In this document: one piece after another, positions 1 to 8,160 of the stretch
How the letters are laid out: every line of letters starts with the position of its first letter
Position numbering within the stretch: position 1 is the stretch's first letter
Source of the DNA: Gyromitra esculenta
Lineage: Eukaryota; Ascomycota; Pezizomycetes; Pezizales; Discinaceae
NCBI GenBank assembly: GCA_038503075.1
Contig: JBCAML010000005.1
Location: forward strand, 1,178,001 to 1,242,000
Reading direction: 5' to 3'
DNA length: 64,000 nt
Translations under genes and position numbers: made by a program
The notes under the pieces: generated by a model
Told to the model about the DNA's origin: nothing
Seen by the model: only the letters and a program-made list of their open reading frames with translations
Database searches by the model: none

Positions 1-59
1 GAGATAAGGTCCGCGTTCGAGTCCGGCGTTTCCGGGGGAGAGGGAATGGGAGAGAGAAA

Positions 60-118
60 GAGCGAGCGAGAGGGAGGGAGGGAGGAGGGAGGAGGGAGGA
101 GGGAAAGAAAAGAAAGAA
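60..118. repeat. GA-rich simple repeat (GAGC/GGAGGGA)
   Basis: Near-tandem GAGC and GGAGGGA units form a purine-only stretch on the + strand. It is a simple-sequence tract with no coding evidence. Confidence 0.8.
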
Positions 119-331
119 GGCAGAAAAAGGAAAACAGCTTGCACTTGAACAGATGCTGAACCGCGACTCCGAGCGAATGGCGGGGAAGGGTAGATATTGA
201 AGGTATTTCGACTATTTCCATCCCAACCCGAAATAAAAAAACCTGCATTTCCAAACGACACGCCGGGGGGACACGGCAGTCGGCGGATGATGGGTGGAAT
301 AGTTTACACCGCACGTCACTCACCCGGCGGA

Positions 332-368
332 TCTTTTGCTTTTGCTTTTGCTTTTGCTCTTGCTTTTT
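332..368. repeat. CTTTTG hexamer microsatellite
   Basis: About five consecutive CTTTTG-type units, the last degenerate (CTCTTG). This explains the Phe-Ala and Lys-Ala runs in overlapping short reading frames. Confidence 0.85.
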
Positions 369-533
369 TCCCGGTTTCTTTTGATATGATTGTTTGGTGC
401 CCACTTGGAGCTGGTGAGGAGTGGCCGTGGGTAACTGAGGTGTAAGGCAAGTAGAGTATCCTATTAACCAAGTCCAGCAGCCAACTTTCCTTTGCTTCTT
501 TCTTGGCCACCATTGAATTGGTCTTGTCTCTTT

Positions 534-569
534 CTCTGCCTGTCTGCCTGTCTGCCTGTCTGTCTGTCG
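534..569. repeat. CTGC/CTGT microsatellite
   Basis: Alternating CTGCCTGT tetramer units lie in the non-coding region upstream of the kinase-like gene. Confidence 0.85.
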
Positions 570-870
570 GTCTTGGATATTTACTATTTATCCTCGTGCT
601 TCCGCTCCAGCGCGCTGGACGCAGAGCTGGATATTAAATCGATGAGCTGGGCGATTCCGATTCTCGATTCGAATTTACCCCGGACAGAGGAGGCCAGGAG
701 CTCGTATTTACTCTACTCTTCTGTTCGTGCTGCTGCGCTCCCTTCCACGCAACTCTCGCGGGCTTAGAGCTCGGGGGATATCTCGCATTAAACTGCAGTC
801 CCATAGAATTGTCTGCATAATCTACGTTTGCGCATACTGCAGCCTCTAATATACCCACTTGCCTGAGGCG

Positions 871-887
871 TTTAAAATATAATATAC
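871..887 (+). promoter_or_regulatory. TATA-like element upstream of kinase-like gene
   Basis: An A/T-only run with TATAATATA lies about 140 bases before the proposed ATG at 1026 and is followed by a CT-rich leader. Spacing and composition fit a core promoter. This is inference from position only. Confidence 0.4.
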
Positions 888-1025
888 AGCCCCTCGCGCC
901 GTTGCTGCTTGTTTCAGAATTCTTGGTCCATTCTATTCTTCACCTCGGCCACTGCTACTCTGCCTTCCTCACCTCTATCCTTCTTCCTCTTCCTCTTCCT
1001 CTTCCTCTCCACAGCTCTCCCCACG

Positions 1026-2228
1026 ATGCTGTCTTCATCGGCAGAAGACATCAAGAAGATGATTGCTCCTCTGATAATCCCCACGAATATCACACCCTCG
1101 GCGTACTGCGGCCCACGCAGCAACAGCACTCTCACCCCGCCTCTCACCCCGCTAGAACCCTCGTCTCCCTCCTCCTCCTTCCACCCCGCCAAAGCCGACC
1201 CTCCATCGCCAGATCCCGCCCTGCTGCAGCTCCCCTACACCTCCCTCCTCGGCACCGGCGCCTGGTCGCGGGTCTACAGCCTGCACGGGGGCACAATCGC
1301 AGCCAAAACACCCACCAGCCCCACGGCCCACAGCATCCTCGAATCCGAAGCCAAGATCCTGCACTACCTCTCGACCACGCTGCCCCGCACCGCCGGCATC
1401 GCCGGATTCCACGGCTTCGACAGAGCCACCGCTACGGTATACATGGACCTGATACCCGGCGGCACGCTCGAAGACCACGTCCTATCCCGTCCCGGCAGCA
1501 GCAGCACCGGCAACATCCGCGCACCGGCAATCGGGATGCCGCAATGGCTCTTTCTCGCCGAACGCCTCGTGCACACCTTCACGGCACTCAAGCGCGCGCG
1601 CGTCGTCCACGGCGACGTCAAGTGGTCCAACATCCTGCTGCGCCAACACACCCACACACCCACATCCTCCTCCTCCGACCCGGTGTGGGCAGCTTGCATC
1701 GCGTCCGGACAGCCGCTGTACGAGCCGGTGCTCGTCGATTTCTCGTCGTCGCACGTGGCGGACGGACAGCTCCCGGACGCGGTGTCCGCCGTCACGACAT
1801 CCTTTGCGGCGCCGGAGCTCCTGCAGAGCTTCCTGAGCAGGCCTGCGTCGCCGGTTACTCCGCCGTCTGCTGCTGCTGCTACTCCGACGGGGAGCGGGGC
1901 GGCGCATCCGGTGCCGACACATGCGAGCGATCTGTATAGTCTTGCGTTGAGCCTGCTGGCGGCGGCGGTGGGCAGCGAGGTTTACTATAATGCGGGCAGA
2001 CACGTGGGGATCTATGTCAGGCAGGGCAACCCGATGGGGTGGGTCAAGGCCGATGAGCGCGGGATGCGGGTGGGCAGGAACGGGGTGGTTAGCAGCGTGC
2101 TGGAGGGGTGTTTTGGCAAGACGGAGGAGGGGCGGATCTCGGTGGAGGAGCTGGGGGTGCGGGTCGATGGGTGGAAGAGACGGTGGTGGGCGGAGGGGAG
2201 GAGTGGGAATGCGAGGTGGGGGTGTTAA
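1026..2228 (+). CDS. Protein kinase-like protein with degenerate active-site motifs
   Basis: Single-exon frame of 400 codons. I start at the ATG at 1026 rather than at 909 because the upstream in-frame codons cover the CT-rich leader. After a Ser/Thr/Pro-rich N-terminus of about 65 residues the protein kinase fold is visible: glycine-rich loop GTGAWSRVY (about 76-84), a VAIK-like lysine (AAKT, K94), a catalytic loop HGDVKWSN (195-202), a metal-site segment VDFSSS (D238) and an APE-like AAPELL (262-264). The HRD arginine is replaced by Gly and the DFG glycine by Ser, although the catalytic Asp (197), Asn (202) and Asp (238) remain. It could be an active atypical kinase or a pseudokinase. An insertion rich in Thr and Ser follows the catalytic loop (about 205-225). 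Substrate and pathway cannot be inferred. It is unlinked functionally to Ten1 downstream, which converges on it. Confidence 0.82.
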   Translation: MLSSSAEDIKKMIAPLIIPTNITPSAYCGPRSNSTLTPPLTPLEPSSPSSSFHPAKADPPSPDPALLQLPYTSLLGTGAWSRVYSLHGGTIAAKTPTSPTAHSILESEAKILHYLSTTLPRTAGIAGFHGFDRATATVYMDLIPGGTLEDHVLSRPGSSSTGNIRAPAIGMPQWLFLAERLVHTFTALKRARVVHGDVKWSNILLRQHTHTPTSSSSDPVWAACIASGQPLYEPVLVDFSSSHVADGQLPDAVSAVTTSFAAPELLQSFLSRPASPVTPPSAAAATPTGSGAAHPVPTHASDLYSLALSLLAAAVGSEVYYNAGRHVGIYVRQGNPMGWVKADERGMRVGRNGVVSSVLEGCFGKTEEGRISVEELGVRVDGWKRRWWAEGRSGNARWGC

Positions 2229-2642
2229 GGGAGGTGTTGGTTGGCCTGTATTATAGATCTTTTGGGGGGGGGTTTCTTTTGGTTTGCATACTTGGGGGGG
2301 TTATTTTTCTTCTTTTTTGCTGGGCTGGGCTGGGCTGGGAATGGGGGTGGGAATGGTGTTTGTTTTGGTATCTTGTATCTGGGTCGGTGTACTTTGGCAT
2401 CTGTTTGGGATGAACGGGCTGGTGTTTTATAGAATAGATTGGGTTTAGTCGATAGAGCTGTTATTTCCTCCATATTCCCATCGTTCTGATGTAGGGCAGC
2501 CTGTAGCTACAACACAGGTCGAATCAACAAAAACAAGAAAAAAAAAGAAGGAACATGTCTGTCTGCGTGTCTGTTTTCCAAGTTAGACGCAAAAGACAAC
2601 GCCAAAACACCAAAACACCAAAAACACCTACCTACCCCACCC
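2229..2642. other. Intergenic, convergent 3' ends
   Basis: Separates the kinase-like gene (+) from Ten1 (-). It holds homopolymer G and T runs and a GCTGG repeat near 2320-2340, as expected of 3' untranslated sequence. No gene seen. Confidence 0.6.
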
Positions 2643-3028
2643 TCACCCCTCGCTCTCCAGCTTCTCCCTCAGCGCCCTCTCATACCCCCCCAAATCCACC
2701 GCGGCCGCCGACCACAGCACCACGGCATCTACCCCCCCGCCGTCCGCGGTGTAGCCCACCACGTGGACCCACTCCCCGTCCCGCAGCGCGCCAAACGCGA
2801 GCCCGGACGCGAGGACGGCGATGTTGACGGCGACGGACACGGGCGAGGGTGGGTGCGTGAGGACCACGGTCGCGCTGGACACGTCGTAGGACGTTACGCT
2901 GGACGGTCAGATTTTGAGGGAGAGAGGGAGGGAGGGATTACCTACCAGCCGAGGAAACGGACTTTGGTGTTGGTGGGCTGGGCGGGGACGGTGTGCAGGA
3001 AGAGGAGGGTGGAGCCGGGGGCTGACAT
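2643..3028 (-). CDS. TEN1: CST telomere-capping complex subunit Ten1
   Basis: Two coding exons, 3028-2946 and 2898-2643, flank a 47-nt GT..AG intron (2899-2945). Together they give 112 residues. The junction restores a TGC codon, making the fold-start motif KVRFLGCVTSYDV characteristic of fungal Ten1. Downstream motifs also match the family: WVHVVGYT, DAVVLWSA and a C-terminal LGGYERALREKL. The length fits the small single OB-fold Ten1 subunit. Ten1 binds Stn1 in the Cdc13/CTC1-Stn1-Ten1 complex, which caps chromosome ends and helps C-strand fill-in by polymerase alpha-primase. The start codon is the first ATG and lies immediately downstream (in gene orientation) of a C-rich leader made of CCCAT repeats. 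A search using only open frames would miss the first exon. Family assignment rests on motif memory, not a search. Confidence 0.85.
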
Positions 3029-3044
3029 GGGATGGGGTTGGGCA

Positions 3045-3071
3045 CGGGATGGGATGGGATGGGATGGGATG
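3045..3071. repeat. GGGAT pentamer repeat at the Ten1 leader
   Basis: About five tandem GGGAT units on the + strand, immediately 5' of the Ten1 start codon (gene on the - strand). With neighbouring G runs at 3008-3022 it could form a G-quadruplex on the + strand. Confidence 0.85.
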
Positions 3072-4119
3072 GTGGGGATGCTTATTGATATTGAGTGTGC
3101 ATAATATTGTGGTGGTTATATTGGTATTGTGTTTTATTGTATTGTATTGTATTGGCATTGGTATTGTATGTACAAACTGGCTATTGGATTGCCATTCTCT
3201 ATGAACTTCCCAATGCATCTCTGTGATACGGTTTCACGGCGCCAAGTCCACGGTTGGCGACTTGCAGGATGGCAGTCTGGATATGATGTCTGGCATGGAT
3301 TCAGGCATTTGGGTGATGCTGGATCTTGCTACTGTGTCCCTGTCCTGTATTCGGAGGTTTGGCTGTAGCAAATGTTCACACTGCTGGGCAGCATCTGCCA
3401 GAAGCCCTGGGCCCTGGGTCCTGGGCCCATATTCCCATCGCCGCCCGACTGAAGACGGCTTGACGGCGTAGATGGGCAATTGGGGGCGAGATACATGTAT
3501 GTCACGGTGGGGTGTGGATTTCTGCTGGGGCTGGCCATCGCCACTTGTAGCAGCCCTTGCTCGCGCTACAGCAGATGGACGGCCACACGACTGTGAAGCC
3601 ATGAGACGTGGAACAGACAATACAGCAGACTGACCGCCATCGCCGCCCTCGCCATTGTGTCCCCCGCTGTCCCCCTCTCCTGAATGCCAGTCTGTCCGCT
3701 GCACTCCCCGCCCCATCCAGCTTCTGCTCCCATCCAGCCCGTCTTGGCGCCGAGGCTCTCTAGCCAATCGCAGTCCCCGCCATCGCCCCCAGCGTGTTTC
3801 CTGCCCCGGCCACTCCATCGTCCATCCTCCCACACCGCTTCGCCGTCTCACCCAGCCAGACCGTGCAGCCCGGAGAGGAGAAACAACAACCCTAAACAAC
3901 CCTAAACAACGGCCTGCGTGGGCATACGTCGATATCCCATCCACCATCCTCCACCACCCCCCCCCAGACTTCTGCACACAATACACACACCCCTCCCACG
4001 CGAACTGCTCGGCCCGATTAGGATCCAGTTTTATTTCAGTCTCTTCGCCCGCTTTCGCTCTGCACGCGTTGTCGTGATCACGAGAGAGGGGACCGAACGA
4101 GGAGAGTGAAAAAAAAACC
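3072..4119. other. Intergenic, divergent promoter of Ten1 and the Fhl1-like gene
   Basis: Divergent upstream region containing a TTGTA/TATTG pentamer repeat (3134-3170), one TACATGTA octamer (3492) and a doubled CCCTAAA box (3885-3909). A 319-codon antisense frame at 3234-4193 overlaps the start of the Fhl1-like gene, is low-complexity and lacks any family motif, so I do not call it. Confidence 0.6.
3885..3909 (+). promoter_or_regulatory. Duplicated telo-box (CCCTAAA) upstream of Fhl1-like gene
   Basis: Two copies of ACAACCCTAA are spaced exactly 10 bases apart, about 210-235 bases before the ATG at 4120. CCCTAA/TTAGGG boxes are bound by Tbf1-type Myb proteins and occur at ribosomal-protein promoters in several fungi. 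The link to this gene is inference. Confidence 0.5.
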
Positions 4120-7100
4120 ATGGAGAATCGGTCGCCCGGTTCCGATGCTGACGCGCCGCCATCGGGGGGATTAGCCGGCGCCATCGATATCAATGTCGAT
4201 GCTGATGTCCATGTTCATGTCGCTCAGAGACCCGGAGATCACGGCCTGCCGCCGGCGGGGATCGCTGACGAGATCGGGGACACTATGGACCTGGATGTGG
4301 CTCTGCCGCCGCAGCCAGATGGTGAAACCCTCTCTGCGGAGACCCCGGTCCCTGCTGTGACGGAAATCAACACCGACACCCCCGAACGCGCGGATCTGCC
4401 CCCGCCGGCGACGGTGGACCGCACCATGACCACCCCCCCACCACCACCCCACCGACTCCCCCCCCCCGCACAATCCTTCACCACCGCTGCAACGCCGCAG
4501 CAAACCCCCCGCGACCTGCGCCAGATCCTCCAGGCTGCCGGCTCCATCCGCACCCACTTCCCTACCCGCGGCTCCGTGCCCCCCTCCCCCGTTGTCAAGC
4601 CCGGCGCGCTGCACGAATTCGAAGTCTCCGACCCAACATCCCCGGCCACCCGCCGCCGCTCTTCCGCGACCGCTGGGATCGCCGGTCTCGAAGAACTACG
4701 GAACCGGATCGACGCCGAAGAGAACCACCGCCCCGTCGGGATGGACCTCGACAACGGCTTCAACGTCGGCCCCCTCGACCAGCTGATCCAGGCCAGTGCC
4801 ACCGTCAACGGCGGCCCCGACGACCTCGACCTCGACGCCAACGGCTTCGGCGGCTTTCTGTCGCAGCCCCGCGCCCACGTCATTGACGCGTTTGTGCGTC
4901 TCGACTTTGACGACGGCCACGTCTTCTACGTCCGCAACTCCTCAGTCGTCTTTGGCCGCGCCGAAGGCGCCTCCAGCAACTCGTTCCAGCAGCTGGGTCC
5001 CGACGGCAGCACCGTCATCGGCACAAACCCGTTCGGTGGATTCGACCCCACCACCACCCCCGGCGCGATGAGCATGAAGCGCGAGAAGAAGAAGCGCCGA
5101 AAGAAGAAGAAGACGGATGAGGAGGAGGGGGGGCGGGGCGTAGGCAGCAAAAACACGAAATCCACCACCTCAGCCGCCAGCAGTACCGGCTACAACGGTA
5201 GTCGTCGTGGTAGCGCTTTCGGCCCACGACGGCAGCAGACCTTCCCCATGTTTCGCGACTCGTTCAGCACCAATCCGTATCCGTTCGGCCAGGCGGAACG
5301 GACGGACGAGGTCCCCATCATTCATCTGCCGCTTGCGAACAGAGCGGACGCGGACGCGGACGCCTCCACCGCCGCCGCCGTTGCCGCCGCCGCGCCCCCG
5401 AAGAAGAATATCTCGCGCAGACACGCGGTGCTCAACTACAATTTCGCGAAGCGCCGGTTCGAGCTCAAGATCACGGGGAAGAATGGCGCGTTTGTGGAAG
5501 ATGAGTTTGTGCACTGCGACACCACGTGGGTCGTCGGCGCGAACGGCATGAGGGTGCAGATTGGAGGCGTTGGCTTCAAGGTTGTGGTACCGGAAGTCCC
5601 CGGCGGTGGGTTCGAGGTTGATGCTGCGGCGATGCCGCCGGCCCCCGGACGCGGCAAGGGCAAGGGGAAGATGAGTATGAGCTTTACGGACGAGTATGGG
5701 AATGAGGTGAGTGACGAGGAGGACGAGGAGATGGAGCAAGGGGAGGGGAGTAGGGATAGTGATGAGAGTATGGAGGGCGAGAGCGAAGACGAGGAAGGGA
5801 GTGGAGACGAGGAGGATGAAGGGGAGGATGAGGAGGGAGAAGAGGAAGAGGATGTGGATGATGAGGAGGCTCAGGAGGGCGATGCTGAGAACTCGGAAGA
5901 TGAGGAGGAGGAGTCCGAGGAGTCGGACGAAGAAGCTGAAGCTACACCCCCGCCGGAACCTGTCAAAGTGGTGAAGAAACGAGGCCGTGGTCGACCCCGG
6001 AAAGACGAAGCTGAGATTGCGCGTCAGGAACTCGAGAAGGCTAAGGCTAAAGAGAAAACCAAAGAAAAGGAACGCAGACATAAAGAAAAAGTTGAAGCTG
6101 CACGGCGCGTGAAAGAGGCAGAGCGAGAAAAGGAGCGCGAGAGGAAACGCCTTGAGGAGATCAAACAGAAAGAGGAACGTGCGAAACAGAAAGAGAGGGC
6201 GCGACGCGAGAAGGAGCATCAAAAGGAGCAAAAGAAGTTACATCTGCCCCAAAAGGAGGAAGCAAAGAAAGCGACAAAGTTGTACCTCCCAACCCCAGCG
6301 GCCAAAAAGAAAGAGGCAGATAAATCATTGGCCTCGCAAGCCAAGAAAGGGCCAGGTCGCCCACCAAAGGCGAAACCTTCATCTCCGCCCCCGCCCCTAC
6401 AACAGGTACACGAGCAGCCTCCCAAACCAGTTGCAATGGAGACCGCAGCAGTTGCGGATGCATCTGTTTCTCCTCCAATTCCTGAACCGGAACAAGCGTT
6501 CTCCCCGTCCAACCCTCTTATGGCCGTTGCGGCCTTCAACGCGAATACCCCTGCAATCGACCCGGCTCTCTACGGTTCTGCATCATCCTATGCTCCGATG
6601 CCCATGCAACACCATATCTCGCACCAAGAAACCCCGAAGCCCACCCGAGAACCCAAAGCGAAGAAAGAAAAACCACCAGTCAAAAAACGCACACCATCCC
6701 CCGAAATCAACGAAGCCGACTATCCCCCCGAAGCGCTGCTCAAGCCTGCCGCATCCTACGTCATCCTTATCCACGAGGCCATCTCCAACTCTGCAGAAAA
6801 GGCACTCACCCTCCCGCAGATCTACAAAGCTATCGAACGCAAATACCCCTACTTCAAACTCCGCGTCACCACGACCGGCTGGCAGAGCAGTGTCCGGCAC
6901 AACCTCGGCGCCCATAAAGCATTCTGCAAAGTCACGCGCAGCGGCAAAGGGTGGATGTGGGGCATCAACGAGGGCGTCTCAATCGAGAAGGAAAAGAACA
7001 AGGCCAACATCGCAGCCAGCAGACCGCCGGTCTACCAACCACCTATGCAGCCAGGCGTGGGATACCAGCCCGGAAACGGAGTCTACCACCACCAGCAGCC

Positions 7101-8160
7101 GCAGGGGATGAACGGGTATCCCGCGCCGAACATGGGAGTTCCGGTGTACGCTGAAAACCACATGGGTGGTGTTTCGAACGGGATACAGAGACCGATGTAT
7201 CAGCCGGCTGCAACACACCAGATGCAGCAGTACCAGCCACAGCAGCAACAAGGTTCAAGGGTCCCGCCGATGCCGATGGCTTATCAGCCGCCGGGTCAGC
7301 ACCCTGTGGCGCCTCCGGCTGGCAGCCCGATGGGTAGTAACCAGCTGAACGAACAGCCGTCACGACAGTTCCCGAATGCACCCATCCCTCCTCCTGCGGG
7401 CAAATCGTCTGCATCGCAACAACTGAAGCAGAATATGTTCCCGCCAGAGACGCTGGCTGCCATTCAAGCTCTCCAGAAGCAGCTCGCGGTACTGACGAAT
7501 CAGGGAGCTGTAGCTTCGTCGTCGTCCGCTCCTACCAATGTTAGTCCGGCGATATTGAGCCAGGCCCAGCAGGTGCTCGCGGGATTGATGTCTGGCAAAC
7601 TTACTGGCCGCGGGTTGGGCGGCGGAGCGGATCTGGTGAAGCAGTTGACAAAAGTGCTGATACAGCAGGGAGGAGCTGGGCGGAACGGCGCTGCAGCTGC
7701 GTCGGGGGCTTCGAGCAAGAGTGTACCTGTTTCGCCATCGATTCCTTCCGTAGCAGCGAAGCCCACGGTTGCAGCGGTGCCGGCTGCTGCTTCTTCAAGT
7801 ACCGCGCCAACAACAACAACAACAACAACCGCCCTGGCTGTAGCCCCGGCTCCATCGCCTGTTCCGACTGCGGCTGCCGGTGCGACTCGATCTGGATCTT
7901 CTTCTTCCCAAGGGACAGCAGCACCGGTGGCGCCGGCGAAGCCTGCGGTAGACTATAAGAACCTGCCGCCAGAAAAGAAAAGACAGCTGTATCTTGCGTT
8001 GCTGGCTGCGAAGGAGAAGAAGGAAAGGGAGCTGAGGGAGGCTGCTGCTGCTGCTGCTGATAATACGGGTTCTCCGTCGGGTGTCAAGAGGTCATTGGAC
8101 GACGAAGGCGTAGGACATGTGGCGAAGAAGGTTGATGTTGGGAGTGGGAGCGCAAGTTAA
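4120..8160 (+). CDS. FHL1: Fhl1-like forkhead/FHA transcription factor
   Basis: Single-exon frame of 1346 residues with a good start context (aaaaccATGGAG). Domain order matches Fhl1, which with Ifh1 controls ribosomal-protein genes. An FHA domain begins near 258 (FDDGHVFYVRNSSVVFGRAE) and resumes at about 428 with ISRRHAVLNYNFAKRRFEL. It is interrupted by roughly 145 residues of basic and Gly/Ser-rich sequence. An acidic tract follows (about 530-610), then an AT-hook core RGRPRK (623-628), a Lys/Glu-rich helical stretch, a second AT-hook-like GPGRPPK (744-750), and a forkhead winged helix (about 868-975). The forkhead recognition segment WQSSVRHNL starts at 921. The C-terminus is Gln/Pro-rich, then Ala/Thr/Ser-rich, as in activators. 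It is expected to be nuclear. The telo-box pair upstream and divergent Ten1 are the notable context. The symbol is by architecture; another FHA-forkhead regulator is possible. Confidence 0.87.
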   Translation: MENRSPGSDADAPPSGGLAGAIDINVDADVHVHVAQRPGDHGLPPAGIADEIGDTMDLDVALPPQPDGETLSAETPVPAVTEINTDTPERADLPPPATVDRTMTTPPPPPHRLPPPAQSFTTAATPQQTPRDLRQILQAAGSIRTHFPTRGSVPPSPVVKPGALHEFEVSDPTSPATRRRSSATAGIAGLEELRNRIDAEENHRPVGMDLDNGFNVGPLDQLIQASATVNGGPDDLDLDANGFGGFLSQPRAHVIDAFVRLDFDDGHVFYVRNSSVVFGRAEGASSNSFQQLGPDGSTVIGTNPFGGFDPTTTPGAMSMKREKKKRRKKKKTDEEEGGRGVGSKNTKSTTSAASSTGYNGSRRGSAFGPRRQQTFPMFRDSFSTNPYPFGQAERTDEVPIIHLPLANRADADADASTAAAVAAAAPPKKNISRRHAVLNYNFAKRRFELKITGKNGAFVEDEFVHCDTTWVVGANGMRVQIGGVGFKVVVPEVPGGGFEVDAAAMPPAPGRGKGKGKMSMSFTDEYGNEVSDEEDEEMEQGEGSRDSDESMEGESEDEEGSGDEEDEGEDEEGEEEEDVDDEEAQEGDAENSEDEEEESEESDEEAEATPPPEPVKVVKKRGRGRPRKDEAEIARQELEKAKAKEKTKEKERRHKEKVEAARRVKEAEREKERERKRLEEIKQKEERAKQKERARREKEHQKEQKKLHLPQKEEAKKATKLYLPTPAAKKKEADKSLASQAKKGPGRPPKAKPSSPPPPLQQVHEQPPKPVAMETAAVADASVSPPIPEPEQAFSPSNPLMAVAAFNANTPAIDPALYGSASSYAPMPMQHHISHQETPKPTREPKAKKEKPPVKKRTPSPEINEADYPPEALLKPAASYVILIHEAISNSAEKALTLPQIYKAIERKYPYFKLRVTTTGWQSSVRHNLGAHKAFCKVTRSGKGWMWGINEGVSIEKEKNKANIAASRPPVYQPPMQPGVGYQPGNGVYHHQQPQGMNGYPAPNMGVPVYAENHMGGVSNGIQRPMYQPAATHQMQQYQPQQQQGSRVPPMPMAYQPPGQHPVAPPAGSPMGSNQLNEQPSRQFPNAPIPPPAGKSSASQQLKQNMFPPETLAAIQALQKQLAVLTNQGAVASSSSAPTNVSPAILSQAQQVLAGLMSGKLTGRGLGGGADLVKQLTKVLIQQGGAGRNGAAAASGASSKSVPVSPSIPSVAAKPTVAAVPAAASSSTAPTTTTTTTALAVAPAPSPVPTAAAGATRSGSSSSQGTAAPVAPAKPAVDYKNLPPEKKRQLYLALLAAKEKKERELREAAAAAADNTGSPSGVKRSLDDEGVGHVAKKVDVGSGSAS

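Larger units (their letters stand above)
1..1025. other. Intergenic, low-complexity upstream region
   Basis: No supported gene. The first 120 bases are purine-rich, followed by a CTTTTG tract and a CTGT/CTGC tract, then a pyrimidine-rich leader (about 981-1008) just before the kinase-like gene. Short open frames here are repetitive (poly Ala-Lys or poly Phe-Ala) and look like products of simple sequence. Confidence 0.6.

Noticed and set aside
11..36. tRNA T-arm-like GTTCGAGTCC near the window start
   Set aside because: The flanking bases do not form a 5-bp T stem and no acceptor or D-arm partner is present in the window.
3234..4193. 319-codon antisense open frame overlapping the Fhl1-like promoter and start
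   Set aside because: Low-complexity composition, no family motif, and it overlaps a well-supported gene start on the other strand.
5170..6231. 353-codon antisense frame inside the Fhl1-like gene
   Set aside because: It is the reverse reading of the acidic and Lys/Glu-rich tracts, giving a Leu/Phe-rich shadow.
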